Source: an uncultured Eubacteriales bacterium
GTDB taxonomy: Bacteria > Bacillota > Clostridia > Christensenellales > UBA1242
Assembly: GCA_949031345.1 (NCBI GenBank)
Contig: CARNVA010000008.1
Span: 7,750-71,749, forward strand
Direction of reading: 5' to 3'
DNA length: 64,000 nt
Shown here: in pieces, positions 16,327 through 25,669 of the stretch
How the letters are laid out: each line of letters starts with the position of its first letter
How positions within the stretch are numbered: the stretch's first letter is position 1
Position numbers and translations under genes: made by a program
Notes under the pieces: model-generated
What the model was told of the DNA's origin: nothing
Seen by the model: only the letters and a program-made list of their open reading frames with translations
Database searches by the model: none

Positions 16327-16359
16327 TTAAACCTTCTTTCAATAAAATCTTACCTTCTT

Positions 16360-16388
16360 ATTTTAGCACAATATCAACAGCTTTTCAA
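16360..16388 (-). promoter_or_regulatory. Promoter of AAA+ paralogue 1
   Basis: Minus strand: TTGAAA (16383-16388), 17 nt, TAAAAT (16360-16365). It places the transcript start upstream of 16326, supporting that start for the whole gene. Confidence 0.6.
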
Positions 16389-16523
16389 TATTAAAAATAA
16401 ATTTATTTAAAACAACTTTAAAAAAAGACTTCCCTAAAACACGGAAAATCTTTTAATTTTTCTGTTTTTATTTAAAATTTCAGCTTTTTTCGCATTTTTT
16501 TTGCAAAATTACTAAAATTTTTG

Positions 16524-17879
16524 TTAATTATCTCTATCAAACATGATTTTATAAATGATTTTAGAGTTTTCGTCAACTTTGACTTTTTCTGAAATTTCAA
16601 TTCCGCCAACAACAAAAATTTCATTTTCATTTGCAAGCACAGGCAGAAAATCTCTTATTCTTGCTGGCACCTTTTTATCAATCAAAAAGCTCTTCAGTTT
16701 TTTGCTTCCACCACCAAATTTAGTATAGACATCCCCCTCTTTTCTCGTTCTCCACTTGGCACCTTTGGGAAGTTTGTCACCGTCTATGAAAAAAATATTT
16801 TCGCTTTTTAGTGAATCCACCAACTCTCCTTTATCTTTCACTTTCTTTATTGTGATTGTGCCAAAATTTTCAACATTGACTTTGCCGCATTTAAAGGTTG
16901 CTTCAAAGTTTGACTTTTCTTTTTGATTATTGTGAAATACAATATAGTCATATTCTTTGACCGCTTTGACATTAAATGGCAGGCTGAGCTTGCTTCCATT
17001 TTCGCCATTTTTAGCAAGGTCGATTATAAGAGAAATATGTTTTCTTTCAATATCTTTGTTTACACCAATACTCTTTAATGCTTTAAAAATTATACGCGAT
17101 ACAACTGCATTATGAAAGACGAAATAACTCGTCGGCACTTTAACCAGTTTTTCTGCATGCAAAATTGCATCTTCATAAACCTGCGAATTTATATAATCGT
17201 CATCTTCACTTGCAGACCTGCCAAAATTGACAATTGCATCAACTGCATTTGGCCAGCGTGAGCAAATTTCCTTTAAAACGACATTTCGCACAAAGTTTCT
17301 ATTGTAAGCAATATCTTCATTGGTGTAATCATTGACATATTCAAGTTTGTTTCGTTTTAAATATACAAGAATATCCTCTTTAGAGCAATCAAGCAGCGGT
17401 CTGATAAAAATTTTTTCACTTGTCGGCTCCATGCCCTTAGCCCCGCTCACGCCCGATCCTCTGAAAATATGCATGAGAATTGTCTCTGCCTGGTCATTTT
17501 TATGATGGGCAAGAGCCACTTTGTTTATTATTCCCTTTTTTACAAGTGACCTGAAAACCTCATAGCGAGCCTCCCTGGCCGCAGTCTCCAAGCTCTGTCC
17601 TCGCGTTTTAGCAAGTGCCGGCACATCTATTTTGAATTTGCAAAATCTTACCCCAAGCTCTTTTGCCAATTTTTCCACAAACTTGCAGTCTTGCCCGCTG
17701 TTTTCTCTTATTTGGTGGTCAACATGAATGGCAACCAGATCAATTTTCAACGCGTCTTTATTCGTCGCCAGATAATGCAAAAGTGCAACAGAGTCACTGC
17801 CGCCGCTGACGCCCACACCAAGCTTATCACCACTTTTTAAAAGCTGATTATTTTGAATAAATTGTCCGCATAAATTCAT
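16524..17879 (-). CDS. tilS: tRNA(Ile)-lysidine synthase TilS, 451 aa
   Basis: It makes lysidine at the wobble base of tRNA-Ile(CAU), using ATP and lysine, so that AUA is read correctly. The N-terminal PP-loop GVSGGSDSV (near 24-32), the HVDHQIRENS motif and the HHKNDQAETI motif are intact. TilS_C-like sequence follows in the last ~100 residues (KWRTRKEGD, KKLKSFLIDKKVP). ATG 17879 with SD AGAGG fits better than the TTG 18 nt upstream. Length is normal for the family. Essential in most bacteria. Confidence 0.93.
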   Translation of the reverse strand: MNLCGQFIQNNQLLKSGDKLGVGVSGGSDSVALLHYLATNKDALKIDLVAIHVDHQIRENSGQDCKFVEKLAKELGVRFCKFKIDVPALAKTRGQSLETAAREARYEVFRSLVKKGIINKVALAHHKNDQAETILMHIFRGSGVSGAKGMEPTSEKIFIRPLLDCSKEDILVYLKRNKLEYVNDYTNEDIAYNRNFVRNVVLKEICSRWPNAVDAIVNFGRSASEDDDYINSQVYEDAILHAEKLVKVPTSYFVFHNAVVSRIIFKALKSIGVNKDIERKHISLIIDLAKNGENGSKLSLPFNVKAVKEYDYIVFHNNQKEKSNFEATFKCGKVNVENFGTITIKKVKDKGELVDSLKSENIFFIDGDKLPKGAKWRTRKEGDVYTKFGGGSKKLKSFLIDKKVPARIRDFLPVLANENEIFVVGGIEISEKVKVDENSKIIYKIMFDRDN

Positions 17880-18061
17880 GCATACACCTCTTATCAATAA
17901 AGATTTTTACAGTTTAGTATAACTTATTTTTCTTCTCAAACCAACATTTATCAACCTTTTTTCACATAAATTGCTGAAAAAAGTGTCAAAATTTGACAAA
18001 AAAGTCAGAATTTTTCATCATTTTCAAAAAAATGATAAAAAAAAGAGCCTTCATAAGCCCC

Positions 18062-18229
18062 TTAATCTTCATCTGTTCCAAAAAGATATTTTGCATTTAA
18101 AACGCTGTGGCTGAAAAGCTTTAAACTTTCAAGAACGCGTATGCAATCATACTCTTTCTTTTTAAGTATAAGACTTATTGCCTCATCTATATATTTATTG
18201 ATTATATCATATTCGGTTTCTCTTGCCAT
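18062..18229 (-). CDS. Small unknown protein, 55 aa
   Basis: ATG 18229 has AGGAG 7 nt upstream; an in-frame GTG lies 18 nt further upstream, before that SD. The protein is helical and charged, without membrane segment, ending in GTDED. The T-run after its stop and a weak stem there may terminate it. No family recognised. It is separated from tilS by about 180 nt. Confidence 0.5.
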   Translation of the reverse strand: MARETEYDIINKYIDEAISLILKKKEYDCIRVLESLKLFSHSVLNAKYLFGTDED

Positions 18230-18463
18230 ATTTTTACTCCTGTTCACACTTTACTTATTTATGATTATCAACCTGTTTATTGTTTTTAAACTAAATTTAA
18301 CAAAAATTTCGTCCACCAAATCAGTCTATGAAGATTTCTATTTTTCAGACACAATTTTTGCCATAAAAAACTTTAGTGCATATATTTTTATTTTTGCTCA
18401 GAAAAATCTAAGCAAAATTGCAGCATAAATTTTTCATTATTTTAAAGCTTTTACAACCTTTGT

Positions 18464-18976
18464 TTATTCAAGACCAGCTTCAGCATCATGCTCTTGAGCA
18501 TACTTTCTTGTATATTCTTTTTGGCGTTGAAGCTCTTTAAGTGCATATTTGATTGAATCTTTATTTGCTGTCAATGTTGTATAGCGAATAAGATTGTCAA
18601 TTCCTGGCACATCAATAGACTCTTGAAGCACTTTATCAAGCCCTTTAACCGCTCTGTCAAAATTAACTGCTGTTTCTTCCACCACCTCAAGCATTTTCTC
18701 ATAGTCATTATTGTCAATGATTTCTTCAAGTTTTGCCATTCTGCCTGTATGATTTTTTTCGACGTTTGCCTTAAAGGCATCAAAAAGTTTTAGGCAGTTT
18801 TGTGTAACTTCATCATTTTCACCACTCGTGTCCATTCTAAACTCGCTGATTATGCTTTTGTATAGCCCCTGCATGCCAGCAAGGTCATTTATCATGTTTT
18901 GAAGCGTTTTGTCTACCTCTGCAGCGACCTCTTCCAAATTATATTCTTCGCCAAGAAATTTATAAACTTTTTCCAT
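18464..18976 (-). CDS. Unknown helical protein, 170 aa
   Basis: ATG 18976 (SD GAGGTG, 6 nt) is preferred over the ATG three codons upstream, which is too close to the SD. The whole sequence is predicted helical, with an N-terminal YNLEEVAAEVDKTL stretch and several Glu/Asp/Lys heptad-like runs. No membrane segment and no cysteines. It is divergent from the AraC gene and shares with it a 12-bp palindrome (19020-19051), so AraC may control both. Confidence 0.55.
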   Translation of the reverse strand: MEKVYKFLGEEYNLEEVAAEVDKTLQNMINDLAGMQGLYKSIISEFRMDTSGENDEVTQNCLKLFDAFKANVEKNHTGRMAKLEEIIDNNDYEKMLEVVEETAVNFDRAVKGLDKVLQESIDVPGIDNLIRYTTLTANKDSIKYALKELQRQKEYTRKYAQEHDAEAGLE

Positions 18977-19019
18977 AGCATTCACCTCACTTATAATTTA
19001 TCATATTTTGTCGATACTT

Positions 19020-19051
19020 GTGTGATATTTTTTCACAATAAAATATCACAC
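19020..19051. promoter_or_regulatory. Palindrome between divergent genes, candidate operator
   Basis: GTGTGATATTTT (19020-19031) is the exact complement of AAAATATCACAC (19040-19051), with 8 nt between. It ends 4 nt upstream of the -35 box of the AraC gene. Confidence 0.6.
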
Positions 19052-19055
19052 AGGC

Positions 19056-19084
19056 TTGACAGTCCGCTTTTATATTATTATAAT
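19056..19084 (+). promoter_or_regulatory. Consensus promoter of the AraC gene
   Basis: TTGACA (19056-19061), 17 nt, TATAAT (19079-19084). The start codon at 19092 lies at the expected transcription start, so the mRNA would be leaderless. Confidence 0.8.
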
Positions 19085-19091
19085 ATATTTT

Positions 19092-19799
19092 ATGATAAAT
19101 ATTTATAAACGGCTAAACAGTGCCATTGATTATATAGAGCAACACATATTTGAAGAGCCCGACATGAGAAAGATTTGCAGGCTCTTAGAGCTGAGTGGAA
19201 ATCTTGCGTCCCCTCTTTTTGAGCTGCTCACTGGCTTTACCATAAAGGATTATATCAGAAAAAGACGGCTCAGCGAAGCTGCCCTTTTGCTTGCAAAGGA
19301 CCGCGTGATTGATGTGGCTGTTGCATGTGGATATGAGACTAGAGAGGGCTTTTCAAGAGCCTTTAAGGCCTTTCATGGAATTTCACCTTCAAAATGTCCT
19401 TCTGGCTTCAATTATTTAAGCAAAATTCACTTTGATGAGCAGCTTTTATCTCATAGCCCTAGCCATCTTGAAATTATCACCCTTTCTTCGCGCAAACTTT
19501 ATAGCCAATCTTGCACCTTCCCAGCAAAAACTTTTAATGAAGAGCTTTCATTTTTGCTGTCAAAACTAAAAATAAAAAATGAGGAAATTTTCATTTTTTC
19601 TCAAATCATTGAAGATGAAGCTCATTGCATAATCGCAAGCGAAGCCTGTTTTGAAGGCTTTAATAGCGAAAAAACTCTATGCGGCGGCAAATATATCATC
19701 AGCAAATCTCAACAAGACAGCCTTCTTTCCTCAGCACAACCACAGACTATCCAATTGCGTAAAAATGGGGAAATTAAATATTTATATTTAATAGCTTAG
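19092..19799 (+). CDS. AraC-family transcriptional regulator, 235 aa
   Basis: The two-HTH AraC DNA-binding domain is N-terminal (residues ~5-105: IDYIEQHIFEEPDM, a recognition region, RKRRLSEAALLL, AVACGYETREGFSRAFKAFHG, ISPSKCP). The C-terminal ~125 residues look like a reduced GyrI-like effector-binding domain. No SD precedes ATG 19092, which coincides with the predicted transcript start. It ends 68 nt before the AAA+/radical-SAM operon on the same strand and is the likely regulator of it. Confidence 0.85.
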   Translation: MINIYKRLNSAIDYIEQHIFEEPDMRKICRLLELSGNLASPLFELLTGFTIKDYIRKRRLSEAALLLAKDRVIDVAVACGYETREGFSRAFKAFHGISPSKCPSGFNYLSKIHFDEQLLSHSPSHLEIITLSSRKLYSQSCTFPAKTFNEELSFLLSKLKIKNEEIFIFSQIIEDEAHCIIASEACFEGFNSEKTLCGGKYIISKSQQDSLLSSAQPQTIQLRKNGEIKYLYLIA

Positions 19800-19867
19800 T
19801 CTATTTCAATTTTTACTCTTGAAATTACAACCAATATATGTTACACTTTTTAAAGAGAGGTTTTTAA

Positions 19868-22012
19868 ATGAAACTTGAAGATATTTTAATTAAACAGACT
19901 GTTTCAAATCGAGGAATTATAACCAACGACTATGTCACGATTGACACCCATCAAAGCATTAAAGAATTAGGCCCAAATGAATCATATCGCTATATTACAC
20001 CTTCCGATTTTGTTTTTGATAGTGGGTATGCAGAAGCAGCTCAGTTAAGCAACAACAGACATTGCAAAGTCTGGCTTATGCCAAACCAAAAACCCACTTT
20101 CAATTGCAGTAAAGGCGAATTTTCTAACACAACAAACTGCATAGAACAACATGGCGTACGCCCTAAAATAGATATTAAAATCGACGCTGTTCTTGAAGAA
20201 TTTAGCCCGCTTGGCGTATATATATTGAATAAAATCAAAGGCGAAATTATATTTAATAATTTAGTTTATCCGCAAGAACAATGCTCAAGCTCTTTATGTG
20301 AACAACTTAATAGAGCGAAAAAAGATAATCAAATAATTTTTACTGGAAGAAGTTTTCTTATAGATTCAGAATCAAAAGTAAATATTGCTGAAGTTTTATA
20401 CAACAATGCTAGGTATGTTGAATTTGCAAATAAGTGGTATCATGTAAGTCCAATTGTATGGAAGATTGAAAATTGGAAGGATATGCCTTCTTCTTTAAAT
20501 CCTATAAAAGACCGATGGTGGAAGGAAGAAAATGCAGCAAAAGTTATGGAGCTGCGCTGCGTAAATGGGTTAATATTCCTGCCTTTCAACAACGAATATA
20601 ACCTTATGCATTCAGCCAATATTTATGAATGGCAAAATTCAAACGTCCGTGCATATTTAAACAGTCTCAACCTTCACAAAGATATTCAAGCTGGCAATGG
20701 CGACCCTACAAAACTTTGCACCAAGAATATAAACTTTGAGGGTAATGGATTTTTAGAGCAAATGTTTATTCAAGACAAAGTCCTGATCAGTGGGAAGAAA
20801 ACAGAGAAGAAAATTTTAATAAACAAACAAATGAAAAAGCTTGCAGAAAAAGAAGATTCTCCTTATTCAGTAACCGTTGACAATACCCCGCTCACAGCGA
20901 CCGAGCAAATGAAATTCTATCTTGAAACAGGCAAAAACTTTATGCTTCATGGCCCAAGCGGCGTGGGCAAATCTAGACGCGTCAAAGAGCTTGACCCAGA
21001 CTGCGTCTGCCTGCAACTAAGAAATGGAATACTTCCAGAAGAAATTATTGGTAAGACTGGCTCTGAAGGAAAAGAAACTTTTTGGATTGAGCCAACTTGG
21101 TATACCCGCTTAAAAGAGCTTTGCGAAAACGACCCAAAGCACAACCATATTCTCTTTATTGACGAAATAACAAATGTAAGACCAAGCGAACAATCTTTGG
21201 TTTTCCATATTGTGCTTGAGCATTCTATCGATGGAAATATTGGCAAACTGCCAAAAAACTGCATAGTGGTCGCAGCTGGAAACAGCCCTGAAGAGAGTGA
21301 AGCTGCCTATAATATGCCAGAGCCACTGTTCAGACGCTTTGCAGGGCATATATATCTTGACATTGATATTGAAAGTTTCATTGAATGGGGAAGTGAAAAA
21401 CGAGCTGACGGATTGACTAAAATTCACCCACTTGTTTCACTTTTTATTGCCGAAAAAGGAAAGAAGGTGTTCTATTCAAAATACGACCCTGAAAATCCGC
21501 CTAAATTCACCCTTGACCCTCGTGGCTGGGAGCAGGTTTCAAGCATAATCTATGCAAACAATAATACATTAAGCATCAAACTGCTTTCAGACAAGCTTGG
21601 GACAAAGGTGGCAAATGAGCTTATTTCTTTTGCCAAAAGAGCAAATTTCTTAACACTGAAAGATATTTTAAGTGGCAATTATATTGGAAAAATTCCTTTT
21701 TCAACAGAAGGCAAAGACTTTCTCGTCTGCAATCTGCGTTATACTGATAAAAAAGATGTAGGCTCAGTGCGTCAATTTATCAAAAAGCATCTTGGTCAAG
21801 ACAGACTTGAAAAATTTGATAGACTTTGGATTGATGGCCAGCAAGACAAAAAAGATTATCTTGACAAACTTGATGCCGAGCAAGAAGAACAAAGACTTAG
21901 AGAAGAAGAGAGAAGGCTTAAAGAAGAAGAGCTTGAAAGAGAAAGAAGAGAAAAAGAAGAACAAGAGAAAATTAAAAATAAACAAAAAGAAGAGGATTTT
22001 TTAACCTTTTAG
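19868..22012 (+). CDS. DUF6273-like/MoxR-type AAA+ ATPase, paralogue 2, 714 aa
   Basis: SD GAGAGG lies 7 nt before the ATG. N-terminal ~100 residues: a domain ending in GVRPKIDI, as in the end of DUF6273 domains. Residues ~110-275: IIFNNLVYPQ, WYHVSPIVWKI and QNSNVRAYLNS, matching the start of that fold. AAA+ domain ~350-550: GPSGVGKS, ILFIDE, AAGNSPEE, LFRRF. The C-terminal domain ends in a Glu/Arg/Lys coiled coil. The tail differs from the other paralogues. It probably remodels a partner protein; the substrate is unknown. Confidence 0.85.
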   Translation: MKLEDILIKQTVSNRGIITNDYVTIDTHQSIKELGPNESYRYITPSDFVFDSGYAEAAQLSNNRHCKVWLMPNQKPTFNCSKGEFSNTTNCIEQHGVRPKIDIKIDAVLEEFSPLGVYILNKIKGEIIFNNLVYPQEQCSSSLCEQLNRAKKDNQIIFTGRSFLIDSESKVNIAEVLYNNARYVEFANKWYHVSPIVWKIENWKDMPSSLNPIKDRWWKEENAAKVMELRCVNGLIFLPFNNEYNLMHSANIYEWQNSNVRAYLNSLNLHKDIQAGNGDPTKLCTKNINFEGNGFLEQMFIQDKVLISGKKTEKKILINKQMKKLAEKEDSPYSVTVDNTPLTATEQMKFYLETGKNFMLHGPSGVGKSRRVKELDPDCVCLQLRNGILPEEIIGKTGSEGKETFWIEPTWYTRLKELCENDPKHNHILFIDEITNVRPSEQSLVFHIVLEHSIDGNIGKLPKNCIVVAAGNSPEESEAAYNMPEPLFRRFAGHIYLDIDIESFIEWGSEKRADGLTKIHPLVSLFIAEKGKKVFYSKYDPENPPKFTLDPRGWEQVSSIIYANNNTLSIKLLSDKLGTKVANELISFAKRANFLTLKDILSGNYIGKIPFSTEGKDFLVCNLRYTDKKDVGSVRQFIKKHLGQDRLEKFDRLWIDGQQDKKDYLDKLDAEQEEQRLREEERRLKEEELERERREKEEQEKIKNKQKEEDFLTF

Positions 22013-22035
22013 AAGACACTTTTTCAACGGACTAT

Positions 22036-22341
22036 TTGAAAAAAGTCCAAAAAATAATCGACAAATACAAAAATGCCCCAAATCTGCCTGAAAAATTTAT
22101 ATTTGATTTTCTGGATACAGCAGAATCCACTGTTTTAACAAATGACCAACTTAGCAGATTTGTCATGTTATTTGATTTCATTTCACATTATAAAAATAGG
22201 ATTTCTGACGAACAATTTACGACTATACTCGATGCTTTCAATGACACAAGCTTGTCATCTAAAGAATTTTATGATTATTTAAGAAACATCATATTTAAAA
22301 TTCACCGTAAAGGAGACGACTGCAACGAAATGGAGATGTAG
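22036..22341 (+). CDS. Unknown small helical protein, 101 aa
   Basis: The likely start is TTG 22036; no ATG is available in this frame and the SD is weak, so the exact start is uncertain and the frame remains open into the end of paralogue 2. The protein is all-helical and charged (KKVQKIIDKYKNAPNLPEKF at the N-terminus). No family recognised. Being sandwiched between two AAA+ paralogues suggests a small partner or adaptor, which is inference from position only. Confidence 0.5.
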   Translation: MKKVQKIIDKYKNAPNLPEKFIFDFLDTAESTVLTNDQLSRFVMLFDFISHYKNRISDEQFTTILDAFNDTSLSSKEFYDYLRNIIFKIHRKGDDCNEMEM

Positions 22342-22407
22342 TACACAATCTGTTTTCATTTAATATTCAAATTTCACAAAAAAAATATAACAGGAGATAA
22401 AAAAGTC

Positions 22408-24486
22408 ATGGATTTAAAAACCGAGCTTTACAACTTAATAATTAAAAATGACTTTGACGACTATTTTTCTATTCCCAAAATAGCTTCTTTAAAGGCTGTT
22501 TCCGCAAAAGAGAGAAAATTGGTCCTTTCTGACTATGCACAAGCTTGTGGAGGGTTTGTCGACAATTTCAATCCTGGTCGATACACCATTTATGTTTTTA
22601 ATGAAGGGCGCAGCTTTTATGCCTCACATATTGTTCCAATAGTTTGTTCAAACGGTAAATTTAATTATAATGAAGTTACTTCAAAAGATGCATGCATTGC
22701 GCCAAGAATGATTTTAGACATTGACAAACTGAAAAACTCAAGGCTTGGCGAGGAATATAAGATTGACCCAATTGAAAAGACAATTTCTTTTTCAAAACTC
22801 ACCTTTCCACAGCGTATATCACCAAATAGTGACCAACTTGAAATGCAATTTAAGAAAAATCCAGCTTCTTTTAAGACAAGCGGAAAAACTTTCAGCGGCA
22901 AGTTTATCAACGCCCACTCTTTCGACTGCCTTGAGCACAACAACGAATATCTGATTGAGGGCAAACTTTATGCCAGAGTGAAAGTTTTAAACAACCAATC
23001 TGTAATAAACACTCAACCCTTCTCAGACGGCAAAGTTTATGAGAATGGCAGATACATTTGGTGCATGGTCGAGCCTATCGTGTGGAAGATAGACAATTTT
23101 GGCGACATTGCAACGCTTATTGACGAAAATTCAATTATGCTTCAAAAGACAAGCCATAGAATGTATTTACATGCCCGAGATGGCATAATCAGCGGCATGC
23201 CATTTTATCCTGCTTATGAGAAAATCAACAATTACTGTGAGCTTTATCAAAACTCGCTTATACGGGCATATCTCAACAGCTTAAACACCTATGCTAACAT
23301 TGAGAAAAACCCAGAAAAATTTAAACTCAAAGCCCCTCAAAATTTTAATTTTGTAGACAACGGCTTTATTGATGAAATAATTGCCAGCGACATAGAAAAT
23401 CTTAAGGAAGACTATGTCAATGGAGAATACAACCTCGTTTTTGACAATACTCCACTTTCCGTAAAAGAGCAAATGCGGTTTTATCTTAATACTGGCAAAA
23501 GTTTCATGCTTCACGGCCCAAGCGGTGTGGGCAAAACAAGGCGAGTGCAAGAGCTTGACCCAGACTGCGTCTGCATCCAGCTTCGTGACGGAATGCTTCC
23601 AGAAGAGATTATTGGCAAGACCTCTTTTGATGGCAATGCTACAGGCTGGATAGAACCAACTTGGTATACAAGGCTTAAATTCCTCTGCAACAAAGAGCCA
23701 GAAAAAAAGCATATTCTATTCATTGACGAGCTTACAAATGTTCATGAAAACGAACAATCTCTAGTCTATCATATTGTGCTTGAGCATTCCATTGACGGAA
23801 ATCTTGGTGCTCTGCCTAAAAACTGCGTGGTAGTTGCGGCAGGAAACAATCCTGATGAAAGTGAAGCTGCCTACAACATGCCAGAGCCACTCTTTCGCCG
23901 ATTTGAAGGGCATATCTATCTTCAGCCAAACCTTTCAAGCTTTCTTGAATGGGGAAGCGGTTTGGACGAAAATGGAAATCCAAAAATTCATCCGCTTATT
24001 GCTGAGTTTTTAGCAAGCAACAAGGGAAATGCCTTCTATTCAAAATATGATTCAATCTCTCCACCAAAGTTTGCAATTGACCCTCGCGGCTGGGAGCAAG
24101 TTTCAAAGATCATCTATGACAACAAAGGTGTTTTGCGGTTTGAGCTTTTGGCAAGCAAGCTTGGTGAGGATATTGCCAGCGACCTTATGGCATTTGCAAA
24201 GCTTCCAAAAATTTCCATTTCAGATATTATGAACGACAAAATAAAAACCTCAATTATTCCTCCCGACAAAGACTCTAAGTTTGCCCTCACCTGCGCGTTG
24301 CGCTCTGCAAACGAGAAGCAAGTGGAAAAAGTGCGCCAGTTTATAAAAATTTATCTTGGCGAAGAAAACCTTGCCTTCTTTGACTCTATGTGGTGCGAAG
24401 ATAATGAAGAACGGGCAATTTTGATTGGACAAATTGACTCACAATACCACCTTGAAGCTTTAAGCAATCCAAAAGAGGACTTATGA
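22408..24486 (+). CDS. DUF6273-like/MoxR-type AAA+ ATPase, paralogue 3, 692 aa
   Basis: SD AGGAG lies 11 nt before the ATG. Same layout as paralogue 2: N-terminal domain with LSDYAQACGG and ACIAPRMILD; DUF6273-like middle (TISFSKLTFPQ, IWCMVEPIVWKI, YQNSLIRAYLNS); AAA+ domain with GPSGVGKT near residue 370, ILFIDE, AAGNNPDESEAA and LFRRF; and a C-terminal domain. Its ATGA overlap with the radical-SAM gene implies coupled translation. The AAA+ cores of the three paralogues are far more alike than their N-terminal parts. Confidence 0.85.
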   Translation: MDLKTELYNLIIKNDFDDYFSIPKIASLKAVSAKERKLVLSDYAQACGGFVDNFNPGRYTIYVFNEGRSFYASHIVPIVCSNGKFNYNEVTSKDACIAPRMILDIDKLKNSRLGEEYKIDPIEKTISFSKLTFPQRISPNSDQLEMQFKKNPASFKTSGKTFSGKFINAHSFDCLEHNNEYLIEGKLYARVKVLNNQSVINTQPFSDGKVYENGRYIWCMVEPIVWKIDNFGDIATLIDENSIMLQKTSHRMYLHARDGIISGMPFYPAYEKINNYCELYQNSLIRAYLNSLNTYANIEKNPEKFKLKAPQNFNFVDNGFIDEIIASDIENLKEDYVNGEYNLVFDNTPLSVKEQMRFYLNTGKSFMLHGPSGVGKTRRVQELDPDCVCIQLRDGMLPEEIIGKTSFDGNATGWIEPTWYTRLKFLCNKEPEKKHILFIDELTNVHENEQSLVYHIVLEHSIDGNLGALPKNCVVVAAGNNPDESEAAYNMPEPLFRRFEGHIYLQPNLSSFLEWGSGLDENGNPKIHPLIAEFLASNKGNAFYSKYDSISPPKFAIDPRGWEQVSKIIYDNKGVLRFELLASKLGEDIASDLMAFAKLPKISISDIMNDKIKTSIIPPDKDSKFALTCALRSANEKQVEKVRQFIKIYLGEENLAFFDSMWCEDNEERAILIGQIDSQYHLEALSNPKEDL

Positions 24487-25319
24487 TTGTAAATGAAATA
24501 AAAGTCAAGGACTACTTGACAAAATCAAAACTTGACGATTACACAATAAACCCATATGTTGGTTGCTCTCACGCCTGCAAATATTGTTATGCCTGTTTTA
24601 TGAAACGCTTCACCGCTCACAAAGATAAATGGGGCGAATTTGTTGATGTAAAGCTTTGCGATAAGCCAATTGATATAAAGAAACTAGCTGGCAAGACCCT
24701 CTTTCTTTCAAGTGTAACAGATTGTTATAACCATCTTGAAAGCAAATATGAAGTGACCAGAAAGATTTTAACGCAGCTTATTGCCGCCGACGCAAAAATT
24801 CAAATTTCAACCAAAAACAAACTTATCCTGCGCGACCTTGACATATTGAAACAACTTAAAAATGTCACAGTTGCCCTTTCAGTAAACACCCTCGACGAAA
24901 CTTTCAGAAAGGATATGGACAGAGCAAGCACCATTGACGAGCGTCTTTTCACCTTAAAGACTCTTCATGAAAATGGCATAAAAACTGTGCTTTTCATGTC
25001 TCCAATTTTTATGGGACTTACAGATTATAAGGGAATAATCGAGCGAACAAAGACTTTCATTGATGAATATTGGTTTGAAGACCTAAATCTCAGAGGCGAA
25101 TATAAGTATGAAATTCTTGACTACATAAAAACAAAACATCCTCAGCTTTTTCCCTATTATCAAAGTGTTTATGTCGAAGGCAACAGGCGTTATCTTGAAA
25201 TATTAAACAGAAAAATTGTCAAGTGCGCCCAAGCAAATGGTGTAAAATATCAAGATTACTTTCACCATACTGATGTAATCAAGCGTGAAATGCTGAAATC
25301 GAAAAACTTAAATCAATAG
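24483..25319 (+). CDS. Radical SAM protein, SPL/SplB-like, 278 aa
   Basis: It binds a 4Fe-4S cluster through C28-x3-C32-x2-C35 (GCSHACKYCY, with a further Cys38) and should cleave S-adenosylmethionine to a 5'-deoxyadenosyl radical. The sequence resembles the spore-photoproduct-lyase-like radical SAM group (INPYVGCSHACKYCY, KTLFLSSVTD, VTVALSVNT). Members have diverse or unknown substrates, so DNA repair is not assured. It overlaps paralogue 3 by 4 nt. A strong terminator follows immediately. Confidence 0.85.
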   Translation: MIVNEIKVKDYLTKSKLDDYTINPYVGCSHACKYCYACFMKRFTAHKDKWGEFVDVKLCDKPIDIKKLAGKTLFLSSVTDCYNHLESKYEVTRKILTQLIAADAKIQISTKNKLILRDLDILKQLKNVTVALSVNTLDETFRKDMDRASTIDERLFTLKTLHENGIKTVLFMSPIFMGLTDYKGIIERTKTFIDEYWFEDLNLRGEYKYEILDYIKTKHPQLFPYYQSVYVEGNRRYLEILNRKIVKCAQANGVKYQDYFHHTDVIKREMLKSKNLNQ

Positions 25320-25321
25320 TC

Positions 25322-25344
25322 GGGGCAAAAAGCCCCTCTTTTTT
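25322..25344 (+). terminator. Terminator of the AAA+/radical-SAM operon
   Basis: GGGGC-AAAAA-GCCCC followed by TCTTTTTT, 2 nt after the stop codon. Confidence 0.85.
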
Positions 25345-25669
25345 ATCTCCAATTTGACTTAAAACCTTTTTCCAATTATAAACGCTTATATCAGCAAACT
25401 TTAATTTATAAAAAACTTTTGATAAATAAGAAAATATTATTTAAATTATTTAAAATTAAATAAAAAAAATAAATAGTAAAAATAATATAAAAAAAACATT
25501 AAATATTTAAAATAAAGAAAAAAGATGGAAATAAAACAAAATAAATAGAGAAAAATTATTTTTTTGCATTTTTCTCTATTTTTTTTATAATTAAAATTGC
25601 TTTTTATTTATTTAATTATTTATTTAAAAAATGTCTTATTTTTAATTATTTTTATTTAATTTATTTATT
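25345..25669. other. Extremely AT-rich intergenic region
   Basis: No gene is visible. It is built largely of A/T runs. A 14-bp inverted repeat AAATAGAGAAAAAT (25543-25556) / ATTTTTCTCTATTT (25568-25581) with flanking A and T runs can end transcription in both directions, chiefly that of the tetR gene. Confidence 0.6.
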
